A stretch of DNA of 64,000 nucleotides, from positions 1,488,001 to 1,552,000 of the forward strand of contig PZJY01000007.1 in the NCBI GenBank assembly GCA_031472005.1, written 5' to 3'. The position numbers and the translations under genes were made by a program. The notes under the pieces are model-generated. The model made no database searches. It was not told where the DNA came from and saw only the letters and a program-made list of their open reading frames with translations. Positions 1 through 11,116 of the stretch are shown here, in pieces. The stretch is from Tetracladium setigerum. Taxonomy: Eukaryota > Ascomycota > Leotiomycetes > Helotiales. Numbering within the stretch: the first letter of the stretch is position 1; every line of letters starts with the position of its first letter.

Positions 1-1365
1 AATCTCTCCCCCCATTTCCCACCAATGATTTTGAGAGGATCTTTCTTTCCCTTGCCCCCTTCTTCTTTTTCCCATGCTTGTTCTTCTTTTTCTTCTTGCT
101 GCTGCTGTTGATGACAAAGTCCTCATCATCCTCGTCAATCTCCGCTTCGGTGGTTCCTTTTAGTGCTGAAAAAGGGTTTGGCAAGTTGGACCAACTCTTC
201 CGGAGTTCTTCAAGATAATCGCCAGCCGATCGAGTGGTGAGCTCATCGTCAAGAATTTCTCGGGCATTGACTTCGCGCTCATCTCCAGCTGCTAGTATAA
301 GATCTACATCCTTGGAGTCATGTAGGACGAAGTGGTCGATGTTCATGTGACCGTAAAATCCTCCCACAACAACATCCCGGAATTGTTGTAACCATAAGGT
401 GTACTTCTGCCAGCATGTTTCATCCCAAAGCTGTTTACTCTCTGTCCGTGCTGGAGGGACATGGCCCGTCAAAATAGCTTTCATACCCCGGTCGCGCATG
501 AACTGCAGCTGGATTCGTAGCCATTCCATGTGTTCATAGCCAGGCTCTGAGCGCAGAGCACAACCATCCACCGCAGCATTGTTGTTGAAGAAATAGAGCG
601 TGTTCAAGCTGAAGACAGCTAATTGGTTGGGAATAGCCTCGACATAGAACCAGCCGCCTCTTTCGAAGCCGTGCCTCTGCTCTTCCGGTATGAATTTGCT
701 CCAGATACTGGAGTATGATTTCAGCCACTTGTTTGGTCCCGCGAGGAGAATATTGTGTGGCAGAATGTCATTGTTTCCAAATGTTGGAATGATGGGAATT
801 GACAAAGATTTCCTCGGGTCGTTATTGACGCTGAACACCTCCACAAATCTTTCCGCGACCCAGGTGTTGGCGTGAAGCACTTCGTCTTCGTCTCGAGGAA
901 TTCGCTCGTCATTATCGTGCCGTGCAGAATCGCCCGTCCAGATTACAAAATCCACCTGATCCTTCAGATTCTCTTCTATCCATTTGAAGGTCTCGTTGAC
1001 CAGGGCGAAGGGGTGTCGCAGTCCGTTGTCTCCGCGCCATATATACCCGATGTACCAGCGCCTCGATGGCAGGCATCTTTTTCTTCGGTGGATGCATGGA
1101 TTTTATAGTGGGGGTCAGGATGGATATCTACGTAGTTCTAGTGAGCACTTCCCAAGATGATTGTAAAGGTTTCACGAGTATTGCGCGAAGGTGTTGTCCT
1201 ACCTGTGACATGGAGAAACCTGCCTTGCAGTCTCCGATGTTGAATCTGCGGTGCAACATTCAGGTCCTCCAATGGCACCTGCAGTTGTGGATTGGCGATG
1301 GGTTTTGCAGAGACGCGTGCATTCTGAAGCAGACACGCTGCCAGCAGGACAACCTTTGCTCTCAT
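1..1365 (-). CDS. PPN1: Endopolyphosphatase (PPN1), 3' end beyond the window, with apparent frameshifts
   Basis: Vacuolar metallophosphoesterase that cuts long polyphosphate chains. Exon 1 (1203-1365) encodes an N-terminal hydrophobic signal or anchor segment (about residues 1-20) and runs to GRFLHVT. A 75-bp intron (1128-1202) follows, then a long exon leaves the window. Metallophosphatase motifs are clear: DIHPDPHY, WTGDSARHDND, FGNNDILPHN, LTGHVPPAR and GGFYGHMNIDHF. A Lys-rich linker lies near the window edge. I chose the ATG directly before the hydrophobic stretch. The reading frame breaks twice. At the G run 1010-1013 the protein moves from DCDTP into FALVNETFKWIEENL with one base too few. 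At the C run 55-59 the Lys-rich linker shifts away from a frame reading KDPLKIIGGKWGER, which resembles the family C-terminal region. The family call is strong; the breaks look like missing bases rather than decay. Confidence 0.85.
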
Positions 1366-2370
1366 TTGCGAAAACTGGAGATGGATTGTTACCAAGTAGC
1401 CAAGGGGAAGGGGATGAGACGAGAGTTTAGAAGTCGTCGGCTGTCATTCTAAGCGGTCTGTCTGAAGGGTTTTGAAGGATCTGAATGAACCCAAAGCAGC
1501 GGTGGAAGCTTGCTTGGTGTGACGTCGTCCTTGCCTCGTCCGCTGATGGGAAAATACCGGCGGCTGAGAGATGGAGGAGATGAGTAAAGGCAGGAAATGA
1601 AACGGAAAAGAATATACGGCAACAGAGAACAAATAAGTAAGTAAGTAGAAGAAGACGAGAAAGAGGAGAGGAAAACGAACGAGATCAAAAGTCTCAAGAT
1701 ACGCTACGGTACGGTGCTGCTGTTCTTCTTGTATTATTGCTACTGAACGGCTACCTCTCCGGGTGTCTCACCACCCACTCTGCCCAAAGTCAAAAGGCTC
1801 ACACACATGAAGGCGAGAGTCCCATTACCGCCAATCACTGATCCACGTGTAGAGCTTCACCACGCCCTCGCTGCCATTCGTATTCTCTCACATGCAGTGG
1901 GAGGAGCCCTCAGAGGGAGCGGTGATGATAGTGATCAGCGTAGGAAGTGCACCAAAGTCACCGCACGCGACCACTTTTGACATGTTGCTGATTCCGACTA
2001 GCAGTGTATCGGGTGAGAGGGAAGGGGAGGCTGACTGCACTTGCTGTGCATGCAGGGAACTGACTGCAGTGCGACCGACGCCTAGATCAAACTATGAATT
2101 CGATAATAAGGTGAGAAAGAATAGTAAGACACCTGTGCATGGAGCCATGCACCTTCAGGCAATCAAAAGAGAAACATAGGTAGCTAGAATAGCTGGAATA
2201 TTTAGAATATGCCTATGTCCTACTTTGCCAGAGACCTTTCTATTCTATCGTGGAAGCCTTGGCCGCCGAGATCGTGAATGTGATTGGTGAAGCCAAAGAT
2301 TTGGTCAATTCTTAGCCGAAAAGGTACCTAACAAGATACAAGCGGAACCTCATCACAACAAATCAGAAAT
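1366..2370. other. Intergenic, PPN1 upstream region and tRNA 5' flank
   Basis: No supported gene. Short open frames here lack recognisable domains and have no matching intron structure. The part next to 1365 should hold the PPN1 promoter and 5' UTR. Confidence 0.6.
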
Positions 2371-2472
2371 GTCGTGATGGCAGAGCGGTCTAATGCGATA
2401 GACTAGAATCTGTTTACAGTTCTAAGTTATCTATTCTCTTCGGAGGCGTCGGTTCAAATCCGACTCACGACT
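2371..2472 (+). tRNA. tRNA-Ser (probable anticodon AGA) with a 20-nt intron
   Basis: The acceptor stem GTCGTGA pairs with TCACGAC. The B box reads GGTTCAAATCC and the T stem GTCGG pairs with CCGAC. The anticodon arm ATAGA/TCTAT closes a loop CTAGAA plus A when an intron (2409-2428) directly after position 37 is removed, the usual eukaryotic intron place. The T33 rule then gives anticodon AGA (Ser). A long variable arm (CTC-TTCG-GAG) fits a class II tRNA (Ser or Leu). The discriminator base appears to be T, whereas eukaryotic tRNA-Ser normally has G, so this could be a divergent or decaying copy. A run of seven T follows as a Pol III stop. Confidence 0.75.
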
Positions 2473-2493
2473 CTTGAATTATTCCTTTTGCAC

Positions 2494-2500
2494 TTTTTTT
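2494..2500 (+). terminator. RNA polymerase III terminator of the tRNA
   Basis: Seven T residues 22 bases after the tRNA 3' end, the standard Pol III stop signal. Confidence 0.7.
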
Positions 2501-3091
2501 AAAAAAAAAAATTGTATGTATTCTTTTACAGCTATTTGCTAATCGAAAGACACCTGATCCAAAAAAATTTAGAAGTTTCTTGGGCTTCCAGAGAACTTTA
2601 TTGCTTAAGACCTTCTCAGCTGCCTGCCACTGATTGCATTCCCTCAACTCTCCAAAACACTCAATAACTTTTTTGGGGGTGGACATTTTCGCTTAAATTG
2701 GAGTTTGATACATATGGGCTAGCAACAACGTGGATATAATAACACTCGCCATATCACAACTCGGTCGATTTGTTAAGAGACTAAGTAGCTTTTAAGTAAC
2801 AGCTTTTGTTTGCTTCATACTAAATAAATGAACCTGGTTGGCACTTTGGAAGGATGTGGACAGCATTGAAGGTAACGAGTTCATACATAGGCTCTGAAGG
2901 TAGATTCATTCACAGTTTCCTCAGTACCAAGCCCTCTTACACATAAGAGTACGACAACGAATACAAGTTGAAGAGCTGGTTGTACTAGGTCGAACGACAT
3001 TAATAGTTTGAAGAAATTCATACATATCAATCAATCATCAAGTATCAAACATTAAATTATCAAAAACATAAATCCCCGCTCTCTATCTACC
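2501..3091. other. Intergenic, nothing recognised
   Basis: AT-rich spacer between the tRNA and the 3' end of the Lys/Pro-repeat gene. Open frames are short and without domain features. Confidence 0.6.
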
Positions 3092-4859
3092 TCATCTGGT
3101 CACATTCACGATCCTGAAATCCAGATCCCTCTGTTCCGACTTGATAACAGTGACAATGTTCAAGCTCTGCAATTGCTCCTGCGACCTACTTCTCCTAATC
3201 TGACGCTGACCCTCCCTCACATATCGAACTTGCCTCTCTATCCTCTCTCTCTCATCCTTCGGCCTATTGTCACTCGAGACCGAGCGTCCTTTCGGTCTCG
3301 AGACGGAAATGGTTGTTGATGATGAAGACATAACACTCGGAGATGGACTCGGAGACCGTGACTTCTCCTTCTTATTATTAGTCTCTTGATTCTTGCCGTT
3401 CTTAGCGTCTTGAACGACAATAACTGGAACTTTAGGTTTTTGTGCTGCGTCGGCGGGTTTGCTGGTATTTATTTGCTCCTTTTTAGAGGGACCAGTGGGT
3501 TTTGTGACGTTGACAATCTTTACATCGGGCCTCTTTGCCTCTGGCTTCTTTGTGTCGGGTTTTTTCGCTTCAGGTTTGCTCCCCTCTGGTTTCTTTGCAT
3601 CGAGCTTTGTCGCATCGACTTTCTTTACATCTGATTTGCCTGCCTCTAGCTTCTTTGCTTCAGGTTTGCTCGCCTCTGGTTTCTTTGCATCGGGCTTTAT
3701 CGCATCGGCTTTCTTTACAACTGGTTTGCCTGCCTCTGGCTTCTTTCCGTCAAGTTTACTTGCGTCAGGTTTCTTTACTTCTGGGTTTTTGGCGTCAGGC
3801 TTATTTGCCTCTGGTTTCTTTGCATCGGGCCTTTTTGCGTCAGGTTTGCTTGCCTCCGGCTTTGGCTTTGTATTTTCTTCCTTTGCTTTTTCTTTGGGAT
3901 CCGGAATCTTTGAAGGGGTGTTGTTATTCTCGACCTTCTTCCCTCTCCCATCGCTCTTTCCCTTCTCATGCGGATCCTTGATTGCCGCATTTCCATTTCC
4001 TTTGGGAGCTTTCTTGACATCATTGCCAGCATCCTCGTTTTCCTCATCGTCCATTTTTCTCAGTCTCTTCTCTACCTTCTGCGCTGTTGGCACTTTGCCC
4101 TCCCTCAGAGCCGTCGTCGCACAGGTGCTTGCCTCCGCGGCACTAACTCCCCTCTCCTTCACCAGCCAGCCCTCATATACCTTACTTCTATTCTCCGGAG
4201 TTGCCTGATTCATCTTCACTAACTCGGCTAACTGATTCTTCAGAATCTCATGAGACTTCTTATTGTCATCGGCCATGCGCTTCAACCTCTTTAACGTCTC
4301 CTTTCGCTCTTCGGCAGCTTTCTTCTCCAGCGCCTTCAATTCTTTCAGCGCTATCGCTTGATCTTTATTATGCCCTTCATTGATGATGAATAGCGCTTTC
4401 GTAAAAATGCCGCGGTATAGCGTGAAGTCGCCTCGGATCTCCAAGATCGTATCGCGCGGCTTACTATACGCCCAGGCGAACTTCCCGTATATCTTCTTGG
4501 AGATCTTCTGATATTCCAGGAACAGTCTACGCATCTTCCTCATGGATTTGTAGAGCGATTTGAATTCTTTAACAATGATCGTGACTCTATTTGTCCCGAT
4601 TAGCAACAGAATGGCGGGGTAGACAGAGCTAGCCTTTATATTTTGAAAGGAAGAGAACTGGTACCCACTGTTCGGGATATTTACTCGAAGTTTGCTTGTC
4701 GAATAATTTCTTTAATGACTTGACATCTGTTTCCATATTGTCACAATCGGCCATTGCATCATCGATTTCCTTGCCCATCCCCTTGACATGCTTGTATACC
4801 CCGCGAATGAGCCCAACAACTTCGATGACTGACATCGCGGTGCCAATTACGTCTGCCAT
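3092..4859 (-). CDS. Lys/Pro-rich pentapeptide-repeat protein with a fungal N-terminal-type domain
   Basis: Function unknown. The N-terminal part (about 60 residues from the ATG at 4857-4859) resembles the short amphipathic N-terminal domains seen on many fungal NACHT/STAND-like and related proteins: MADVIGTAMSVIEVVGLIRG followed by helices. The following exon encodes a charged helical, probably coiled-coil region (EFKSLYKSMRKMRRLF, ALKELKALEKKAAEERKE). A long low-complexity tract with period five (K-P-D/E-A-K/S) comes next, then a basic Ser/Arg-rich tail. An intron must join the two parts around 4600-4690, but the junction is uncertain. Two candidates are donor GTGGGT with acceptor GGCTAG (40 nt, rather short) and donor GTAAAT with acceptor TAGAG (about 100 nt). 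No NTPase domain is encoded, so this is not a complete STAND protein. Confidence 0.6.
3500..3870 (-). repeat. 15-bp-period coding repeat (Lys-Pro-Asp/Glu-Ala)
   Basis: Degenerate tandem repeats encoding more than twenty K[PLV][DE][AG][KSN] pentapeptides on the minus strand. The repeat also keeps a long open frame on the opposite strand, which is a composition effect. Confidence 0.8.
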
Positions 4860-5795
4860 CGTGTGGAGAGTTTTTTAGTTTTCCAGCAAATTAGAGAATC
4901 TTTGAAAGTGATGGAATGCGAAAAGAGGTTTCAGAAAAGAAGGCGTTGGAGGGTGGTTGTGTAAGGTAGCCTTGTGTTGTGGGGTGGGGGGTTCGTATAT
5001 ATCCTCCCCTAATATCGCTACAATTCTCAGCCCTGAAGCCTGGCCGATTAGCCTGCATCACAGGCTTCACAGCCTCCTGCGGGGCCACAGAAACAAGGAG
5101 TCTAGTCGGCAGCGACGTGCATGCTCGGTGAATGATCGGTTGTCGAAATATGCTATTACCAATAATCCCCTCGAATTAGGAGCTCACATTACTATTGACA
5201 AGGCGAGGCTGGTTCAGTCCTCTGCAAGCGAGAAAGGAGGAACATAAAGCGCAGCTTGAAGAAAGTAGGTAAGATTACCTACCTAGATACCTACCTACCT
5301 ATGTAGAGAAGAACATTGGCTGGAGCTCCTAATGGTCAGTACAGAATTCACATCCAGGTATTTTAAAGTAGGTATTGAACACATCTGGGTTTGTGCAAGG
5401 GAAATAATACATACCCAAACGAGGCCTTCTAGTCGTCGTACGTAGTGTCGGTGGGAACAGCAGTTTATGAGCAAATATATTTGAAGAAACTTCCAATCAC
5501 ATCAAAAATAATAATGAGCAGCCGAAGGGTCAAAATCTATCTCATCGATTGTGTGAGGGGATTTCCGAGAGCGCCAAGACATTTCGACAAAAAATGTTCG
5601 GAGGCTGTTTCGAAGGATTCATCGAATAGAAGTAGAGGTTGTTTTTTTATGACGTGCAACAAAAGCGGTCGAAGCGGCCGCTTGCCCGCATCACGTGCCC
5701 CGCTTCCGCTACAGTCGACCATATATATCCCCGTACTCCCTCCATTATACATCAATCTCGCTATCAAACTCCTCCTTCGACCATCTCTCGACCAT
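4860..5795. other. Intergenic with a short TACC-type simple repeat
   Basis: Promoter side of the repeat-protein gene and 3' side of the EthD-like gene. A TACC/TACCTA simple repeat lies at 5275-5303. Long open frames on the plus strand have no domains. Confidence 0.5.
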
Positions 5796-6116
5796 CTATT
5801 CCTTTATCACCGTCCCGACCAAGAAAACGCCCGGCTTGTTACTGAAGTTCGACACATCTGCCATGATTCCTTCAACTTCAGGTCCCTCAAAAGCAGCCTT
5901 CAAAGCGGCTTCATCCTCGTAAACAACAACCGAACCGAAGGCGTATGGTGCGGCAGAGCCGTCGAGTCCAGGACCGTATGTAGTAACAGACCAGCTCTTG
6001 AGGCCGTACTTCTTCCACTCCTTCTCGATCCTAGGCATATGCGTGTTGGTATAGTAATTAACATCGTACTTAGCGTCTGGCTCTTTGGGAAAGAGAACAG
6101 TAACAGTGACGGTCAT
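5796..6116 (-). CDS. EthD-domain protein (dimeric alpha-beta barrel)
   Basis: Single-exon gene of 106 aa. The sequence MTVTVTVLFPKEPDAKYDVN, the motif YYTNTHMPRI with its conserved His, and the tail after VVVYEDEAALKAAFEGP match the EthD family, a small ferredoxin-like dimeric fold. The family is named from bacterial ethyl tert-butyl ether degradation. In fungi, members occur as small proteins of unclear role or as polyketide-tailoring cyclases and decarboxylases. No biosynthetic genes adjoin this copy, so a specific reaction cannot be inferred. Length is typical of the family. The ATG is followed immediately by the first beta strand, so the start is secure. Confidence 0.85.
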   Translation of the reverse strand: MTVTVTVLFPKEPDAKYDVNYYTNTHMPRIEKEWKKYGLKSWSVTTYGPGLDGSAAPYAFGSVVVYEDEAALKAAFEGPEVEGIMADVSNFSNKPGVFLVGTVIKE

Positions 6117-7194
6117 GATGGATGGCGAAGGGTGGATTTTTCTTGGTGGCTGCGTTGACGGAGTGGATTGCCTCGGGATTGGTTTCGAGACGAGGTGAGA
6201 TGTGGGATGTGGGATGTTTAGATGAAGTTCAAAATATGAACTGGAGGAGTAGGATATATATAGATATCTATATCCATATACTTACGTTACATATCCGGAC
6301 ATGCTAACGATTTGTAATAGATTTCGGTTTCATCACCTGGAAACTATTCGCTCTGCCAAATGGAGATACTACTTATGTCCGCGATAATATCGAAAGGCAA
6401 GGATTCTGTTTTTCAGTTTGATGCTTGCTTTGAAAGAATACACTCTCTAAAACCTCTCGGCCTTCGGCTTTTGGTTTTTGGCTCCCGGCTTTTGGCTTCT
6501 TTGCTAGGAACGAAACTTTATGCCATATTAGATTAATAGATTGACTTCGTCATATTTCCGAGGGGGTGAATTATATGCCTTGAAACCTTTATTGGGGGGG
6601 GGGGGGGGGGGGCAAAACCTCAAGGACTAGGAGTTAGAAGTAGTTTCTTCCTTCGGTTACTGGGGGCCATCTCATGAATTTCACCCAGATCTTTCAAAGC
6701 TTCTCGTTCTGAATACATGTTTTCTGCTTTCTACACTCGCTTTTGCTTAATACGAGGAACGAAAAATGAAACCTACATGCGTGTTGATGCATTATTCAAT
6801 ATCGGTTCCTACCCGTTGCAGAAGTCCAAAGTTGGTCTCCTGTCGGGTGTAGATACCCTATCGCCGACACTGCACTTGTTTTTGGCATGCATTTTAGCTT
6901 TAAACCCGACAGAAGCGCCACATGGATAGTTGCAAAATCCTTATAAAGTGCTTTGGCTGAATTAAGTGATTTTGTATGGACAGAACTAGGGGAAACGCAC
7001 TTTTGCGGATTTTAAACTTCTGCAGCCTTCTGTAAACAGCATTCTTCTTGTTCTACATCCAGCTTACAAACTGTGGGTCGTCGGAAACCTAAGAACCCGA
7101 ATTAGCAGCAATTGAATGGTATATAAGTGTAAGAGTAGTAGGAGTTGATGTCCATTCACCGAAAGCAATCTTTGATCAATCAATTCAATCTACA
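6117..7194. other. Intergenic with a long G homopolymer
   Basis: About 1.1 kb without a supported gene between the divergent EthD-like and Hsp31-like genes. It contains a low-complexity stretch rich in GGCTTTTGG near 6460-6500 and the G run listed separately. Confidence 0.6.
6594..6612 (+). repeat. Poly-G run of 19
   Basis: Nineteen consecutive G. The exact length is unreliable given the other apparent homopolymer errors in the window. Confidence 0.95.
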
Positions 7195-7966
7195 ATGGCT
7201 CCACGACAAAAACTTCTCTTTGTTCTCACCTCCCACGATACCCTTCCCGCGAAGGGCATCAAGACTGGTTTCTATCTCCCTGAGTTAGTACATCCTTACA
7301 ATGCTCTCATCCCGCATGTGGATATTGTCATGGCTTCCCCCAAGGGTGGTGAAGCACCGGTAGATCCCTACTCTGTGGAAGATACCAAGAATGATGCAGC
7401 CTGCGTCGACTTCTGGGAGAACAAGCAAGACGTTTGGAAGAAGACAGAAAAGCTAGAGTCGTTCCTAGGAAGGGCCTCAGAATTTGATGGGGTCTTCTAT
7501 GTTGGTGGTCACGGACGTAAGCTTCTCTTGTCAGGTTTTGCACCCAGGAATTGACTTGCTGACCTCTTCTCTTCTTCCCCGCCCAGCAATGTTTGATCTC
7601 GCAACCGACCCCATCTCCCACACTGTGATCCGGGAATTCTACGATTTGAATAAGATCGTGTCAGCCGTTTGCCATGGCCCCGCCGCACTGGTCAATGTTA
7701 AGCTCTCCGATGGCTCATATCTTGTTGCTGGGAGCACGGTCACAGGCTTTTCAAATGCAGAGGAGGATGCCTATGACAATACTTCTGCCATGCCATTTCT
7801 GCTAGAGACGGAATTGAAGAATAACGGGGCGAACTACGTCAAGGCAGATCAACCGTTCGGTGTGAAGACTGTGGTCAGTGGAAAGAACGGAAAGTTGATT
7901 ACGGGACAGAATCCGCCAAGTGCTGGTGTTATCGGAGATGTTTTGTTGGAGGCTTTGAGAGCATAA
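7195..7966 (+). CDS. DJ-1/PfpI family protein, Hsp31-like glyoxalase III
   Basis: Two exons (7195-7516, 7587-7966), 233 aa. This is a class I glutamine-amidotransferase-like fold of the Hsp31/DJ-1 type. The family converts methylglyoxal to D-lactate without glutathione and has chaperone-like roles. Catalytic features are visible: Glu30 in GFYLPELVHP, the nucleophile elbow SAVCHGPAAL (Cys136, then His137), and the GGHGPMFDL strand that the intron splits at Pro108. Length and Glu30 position match yeast Hsp31. The intron has donor GTAAGC and acceptor CCCAG. The start ATG is 40 bases after a short A/T-rich leader. No frameshift is seen. Confidence 0.93.
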
Positions 7967-8957
7967 GAAAAAGAGTGCAAGATATCTAGCAAACAGCGAA
8001 ATGATAGGATGGTTTCTTGTCGAGACAATTCCCTTGCAATAATGCGAGCACTTGCCCGGCGGACTTGAACTGATCTGTCGTTAGACTCATTACTTGATAT
8101 CGGTTCGATCGGGGATGTAGCCGAGAAGCTTAAGTTACATCTTGGCATGCCTAAGTGGGCAGTTTCGTACTTCGTACATGGTATTTGATTCTGTCCCATC
8201 ACACAAAGGTATATTTCAACCCCCATCTCCATACCAAAAACCGCTAGAAAGAACAAAAATAATACAACAACAGATACTGGATAGCGGAGGTTATCTGGAA
8301 GTTGCTCAAGAGAGCAAAGGACTGGAATCTAGAAGGGATTCCTTCGTCAGGGTTATGAATTCACCTGTGCGGCAAATTCAAGAAGCCCCGTCTTGAAATA
8401 TATGCGGCAGTTATACCTGCATTCAATTACTCGAGTAGTTGCTCCACATGCCTAAACTTACTTGCATCCCAGGCACTACTCGGAGGTGTAAATGAGAATT
8501 TGGAAACGCTCCCCAAAATAGATCACGATCACGTTAAGATCAATTTTATTAGTAATATGAAAATTCAAGTCTAAATGTGTGATCAATTTCGGACTAGACT
8601 ACCATGATCCTCCATCTACCGCCTGCTTTTTGTACCATGCTGGGAAAACACAAGATCGCAGGGCCAGATGTTGGAAAGTCGAAAAGGCCCCAAGAACGCG
8701 GAAAAACAGATGAGCCTATATGAAAGTCCAAGCCAAAGTCAAACGCAGAAGCCTAAAACAACGCAGCAACCTGATCTGGACTCATCTTACAATGACCACC
8801 ATTGCGCCTCTCATGAAAACGGACTGCCCAACAGACGAGAAGGTTCACCAGAGCACCAATGACCGATATGGAGGAGAGGATTGTGATATGAAAGGATTCG
8901 ATTGTTCTGAGGGTACCTTGCAAAAACCATCGTAGTTGAATGAAGAAAGCGCTGAAT
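7967..8957. other. Intergenic between convergent genes, nothing recognised
   Basis: About 1 kb between the 3' ends of the Hsp31-like gene and ARF1. Open frames are short and featureless. Confidence 0.6.
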
Positions 8958-9676
8958 TTACTGGTGGCCAGCCTTTCGGAGAGAGCTCGCGAGCCACTCC
9001 AAACCTTCATAAAGACCATCTCCAGAGGTAGCGCAAGTGGATTGAATGTACTAGTAAAGTTAGCCATCGCTCAAGTTCCCAAAGTGATCCGACTTACCCA
9101 AGCACGTTGTCTCAAGCTGTGGAGGCCCAACTTATCTGTGATCTCGGCGGCGTTCATGGCATTCTGTGTGGATTGTTAGTGATACTTCTGCCATGGAGAG
9201 AAAAGTTGTACTGACTGGCAAATCTTGCTTGTTGGCGAAGACCAAAAGAATGGCATCTCTCAACTCATCCTCGTTCAACATGCGCTGCAACTCCTCTCGG
9301 GCCTCAACAACACGATCACGATCGTTGCTATCGACAACGAAGATAATACCCTGGGTATTTTGGAAGTAATGTCTCCAGAGAGGACGGATCTTGTCTTGTC
9401 CACCAACATCCCACACTGTGAATTGAATGTTCTTGTACTCAACCGTCTCGACGTTGAAACCTGCGGAAGGAATTAGCCTTTGATAGTAGAAGTCGCGCCG
9501 GCTCTCGACATGGACATGGGCCTCATACCGATAGTGGGGATGGTGGTAACAATCTCGCCAAGCTTCAGCTTATACAGAATGGTTGTCTTTCCTGCGGCAT
9601 CCAAACCAACCATCAGAATTCTCATCTCCTTCTTACCCCAGAGCTTGTCGAAGAGCTTGGAGAATGTAAGACCCAT
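8958..9676 (-). CDS. ARF1: ADP-ribosylation factor 1 (small GTPase)
   Basis: Four exons (9529-9676, 9216-9460, 9098-9163, 8958-9050) giving 183 aa. ARF1 recruits COPI and other coats at the Golgi in its GTP form. Visible features are Gly2 for N-myristoylation (MGLTFSKLF), P-loop GLDAAGKT, switch region TIPTIGFNVET, WDVGGQDKIRPLWRHYF, the guanine motif NKQDLP, and CATSGDGLYEGL near the C terminus. The sequence is almost invariant with other fungal ARF1 proteins, and all junctions restore it exactly. The upstream region has a good donor (GTAAGT near 10019, minus strand), suggesting a 5' UTR intron before the ATG. Confidence 0.97.
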
Positions 9677-10338
9677 GATTGCGGTTTGTGTGTAGGAAAA
9701 TTTGGGTGTTGAGGGTTGTGATTAGATTCTGGGAGAGAAGGACGGTCAGCAGTGAGCGATAAGAGGCTTGAACATCAGCTTTATGGCGTTCCAGAATGAG
9801 GACAGATTGAAGTCGCAGGGTGACATGGCTCAAACGGAGAGCGTCGAGCGGAGTGAACAGGCGGCAGTGAAAGCGACAAAGGTGAGGGTTATCAAATGAA
9901 GCCTGGCTTGCTGAGGCGGGAGCGGACACACGAACTTGCGCATACCTTGCCACCAAGGCCGGACAAAGAAAGGGTTTGACCTGGAAAGCAGATCTTGAGG
10001 GTATCCGCAGATAGACTTACAATGGAAGAGGCTGACCGTTTCGCTGGGGAATGGAGGTCGAGATTGATGTGACGACGGGTTAGCGAGGGGGATGGATTGT
10101 CAGTCGGTAACGGTAAGATGGCGAGGAGGCCACCTTCAATTCTCAAGGCGCTAAGCCGCTAAACCTAATCGGGTCAGCACCCTTAAAAGTTGTCCCTTGT
10201 GAACGTTGCGATGGATGCAAATGTTCAACTTCGCCATTCACGCCAATTGACCATTGATAGGAGAAGTTGGCATTCTGTTGGTTGCCATACAGCAATATAA
10301 AACCCAAGTGCAAATTACATACGAGCCCGCCCTTCGCC
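9677..10338. other. Divergent promoter and 5' UTR region of ARF1 and EMP24
   Basis: The two start codons are about 660 bases apart and point away from each other. On the minus strand a donor-like GTAAGTCT near 10014-10019 suggests a long ARF1 leader intron. Both genes act in ER-Golgi traffic, so shared control is possible but unproven. Confidence 0.5.
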
Positions 10339-11116
10339 ATGCGCTTCACATCCTCCCTTCTCGTTGCGGCCACAACACTCTTTGGAGCCACGCTGGCACA
10401 CAATATCCAACTCCAGTCCCACTCCCGAGAATGCTTCCACGAGCAACTGCACAAAGATGACAAGATGACGGTTACATTCCAGGTTGGGGATAGGGAATTC
10501 GGCAGTGCGGGAAACCTTGACGTGGACTTCTGGGTAGGCAGCAGGTCTTACACTTAGGAGAGGAGCTTATGTTGACAAGAGACCAGATCACGAACCCCGA
10601 CGGAGGCTACGAGACACACCAGCGTTCTGTTTCCAACGGCGATCATTCCTTCACAGCCAACCATGATGGCAAGTTCGTATACTGCTTCAGCAATGAGCAC
10701 TGGTCAGCTTCCAGCAAAGACGTATCATTCAATGTGCACGGCATTGTCTATGTTCCAGAGGCCGAGGCCCCCTCAGACCCTTTGGAGGCAGAAGGTTTAT
10801 ACTCTCAGGAGATGGCTATCTATCTAACAATTTGCTAACGGCTCTACTAGTTCGAACCCTATCTGAGCTCCTCGCCCAAGTCAAGGATGAACAATCGTAC
10901 ATTGTAATGAGAGAGAGGACCCACCGAAACACAGCAGAGAGTACCAACGGCCGTGTTAAGTGGTGGAGTATCTTCCAGATGTTCGTTCTCTTTGCAGAAG
11001 GCATCTTTCAAGTTTGGTGGTTGAAGCGATTTTTCGAGGTAGGCAAATGCAATATTACAGGATTGGATGTCTTGAGTTGGTGCTAATTGACATAATAGGT
11101 TAAACGAGTTGTATGA
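10339..11116 (+). CDS. EMP24: p24 family cargo receptor (Emp24)
   Basis: Four exons (10339-10533, 10587-10794, 10851-11038, 11099-11116), 202 aa. Emp24 is a type I membrane protein of COPII vesicles that helps sort cargo such as GPI-anchored proteins. It has a signal peptide (about residues 1-20, ending LAHNI), a lumenal GOLD domain with the two Cys (SRECFHE and FVYCFSNEHW), and the stretch VKDEQSYIVMRERTHRNTAE. One transmembrane helix and a short cytoplasmic tail with FF and basic residues (WLKRFFEVKRVV) complete it. The last exon carries only six codons. Donor GTTTAT of intron 2 is unusual but restores a conserved reading. Length fits the family. Confidence 0.95.

Noticed and set aside
3459..4208. 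250-codon hydrophobic open frame on the plus strand
   Set aside because: It is the mirror of the Lys/Pro repeat gene; the 15-bp repeat keeps the opposite strand open. No independent gene features.
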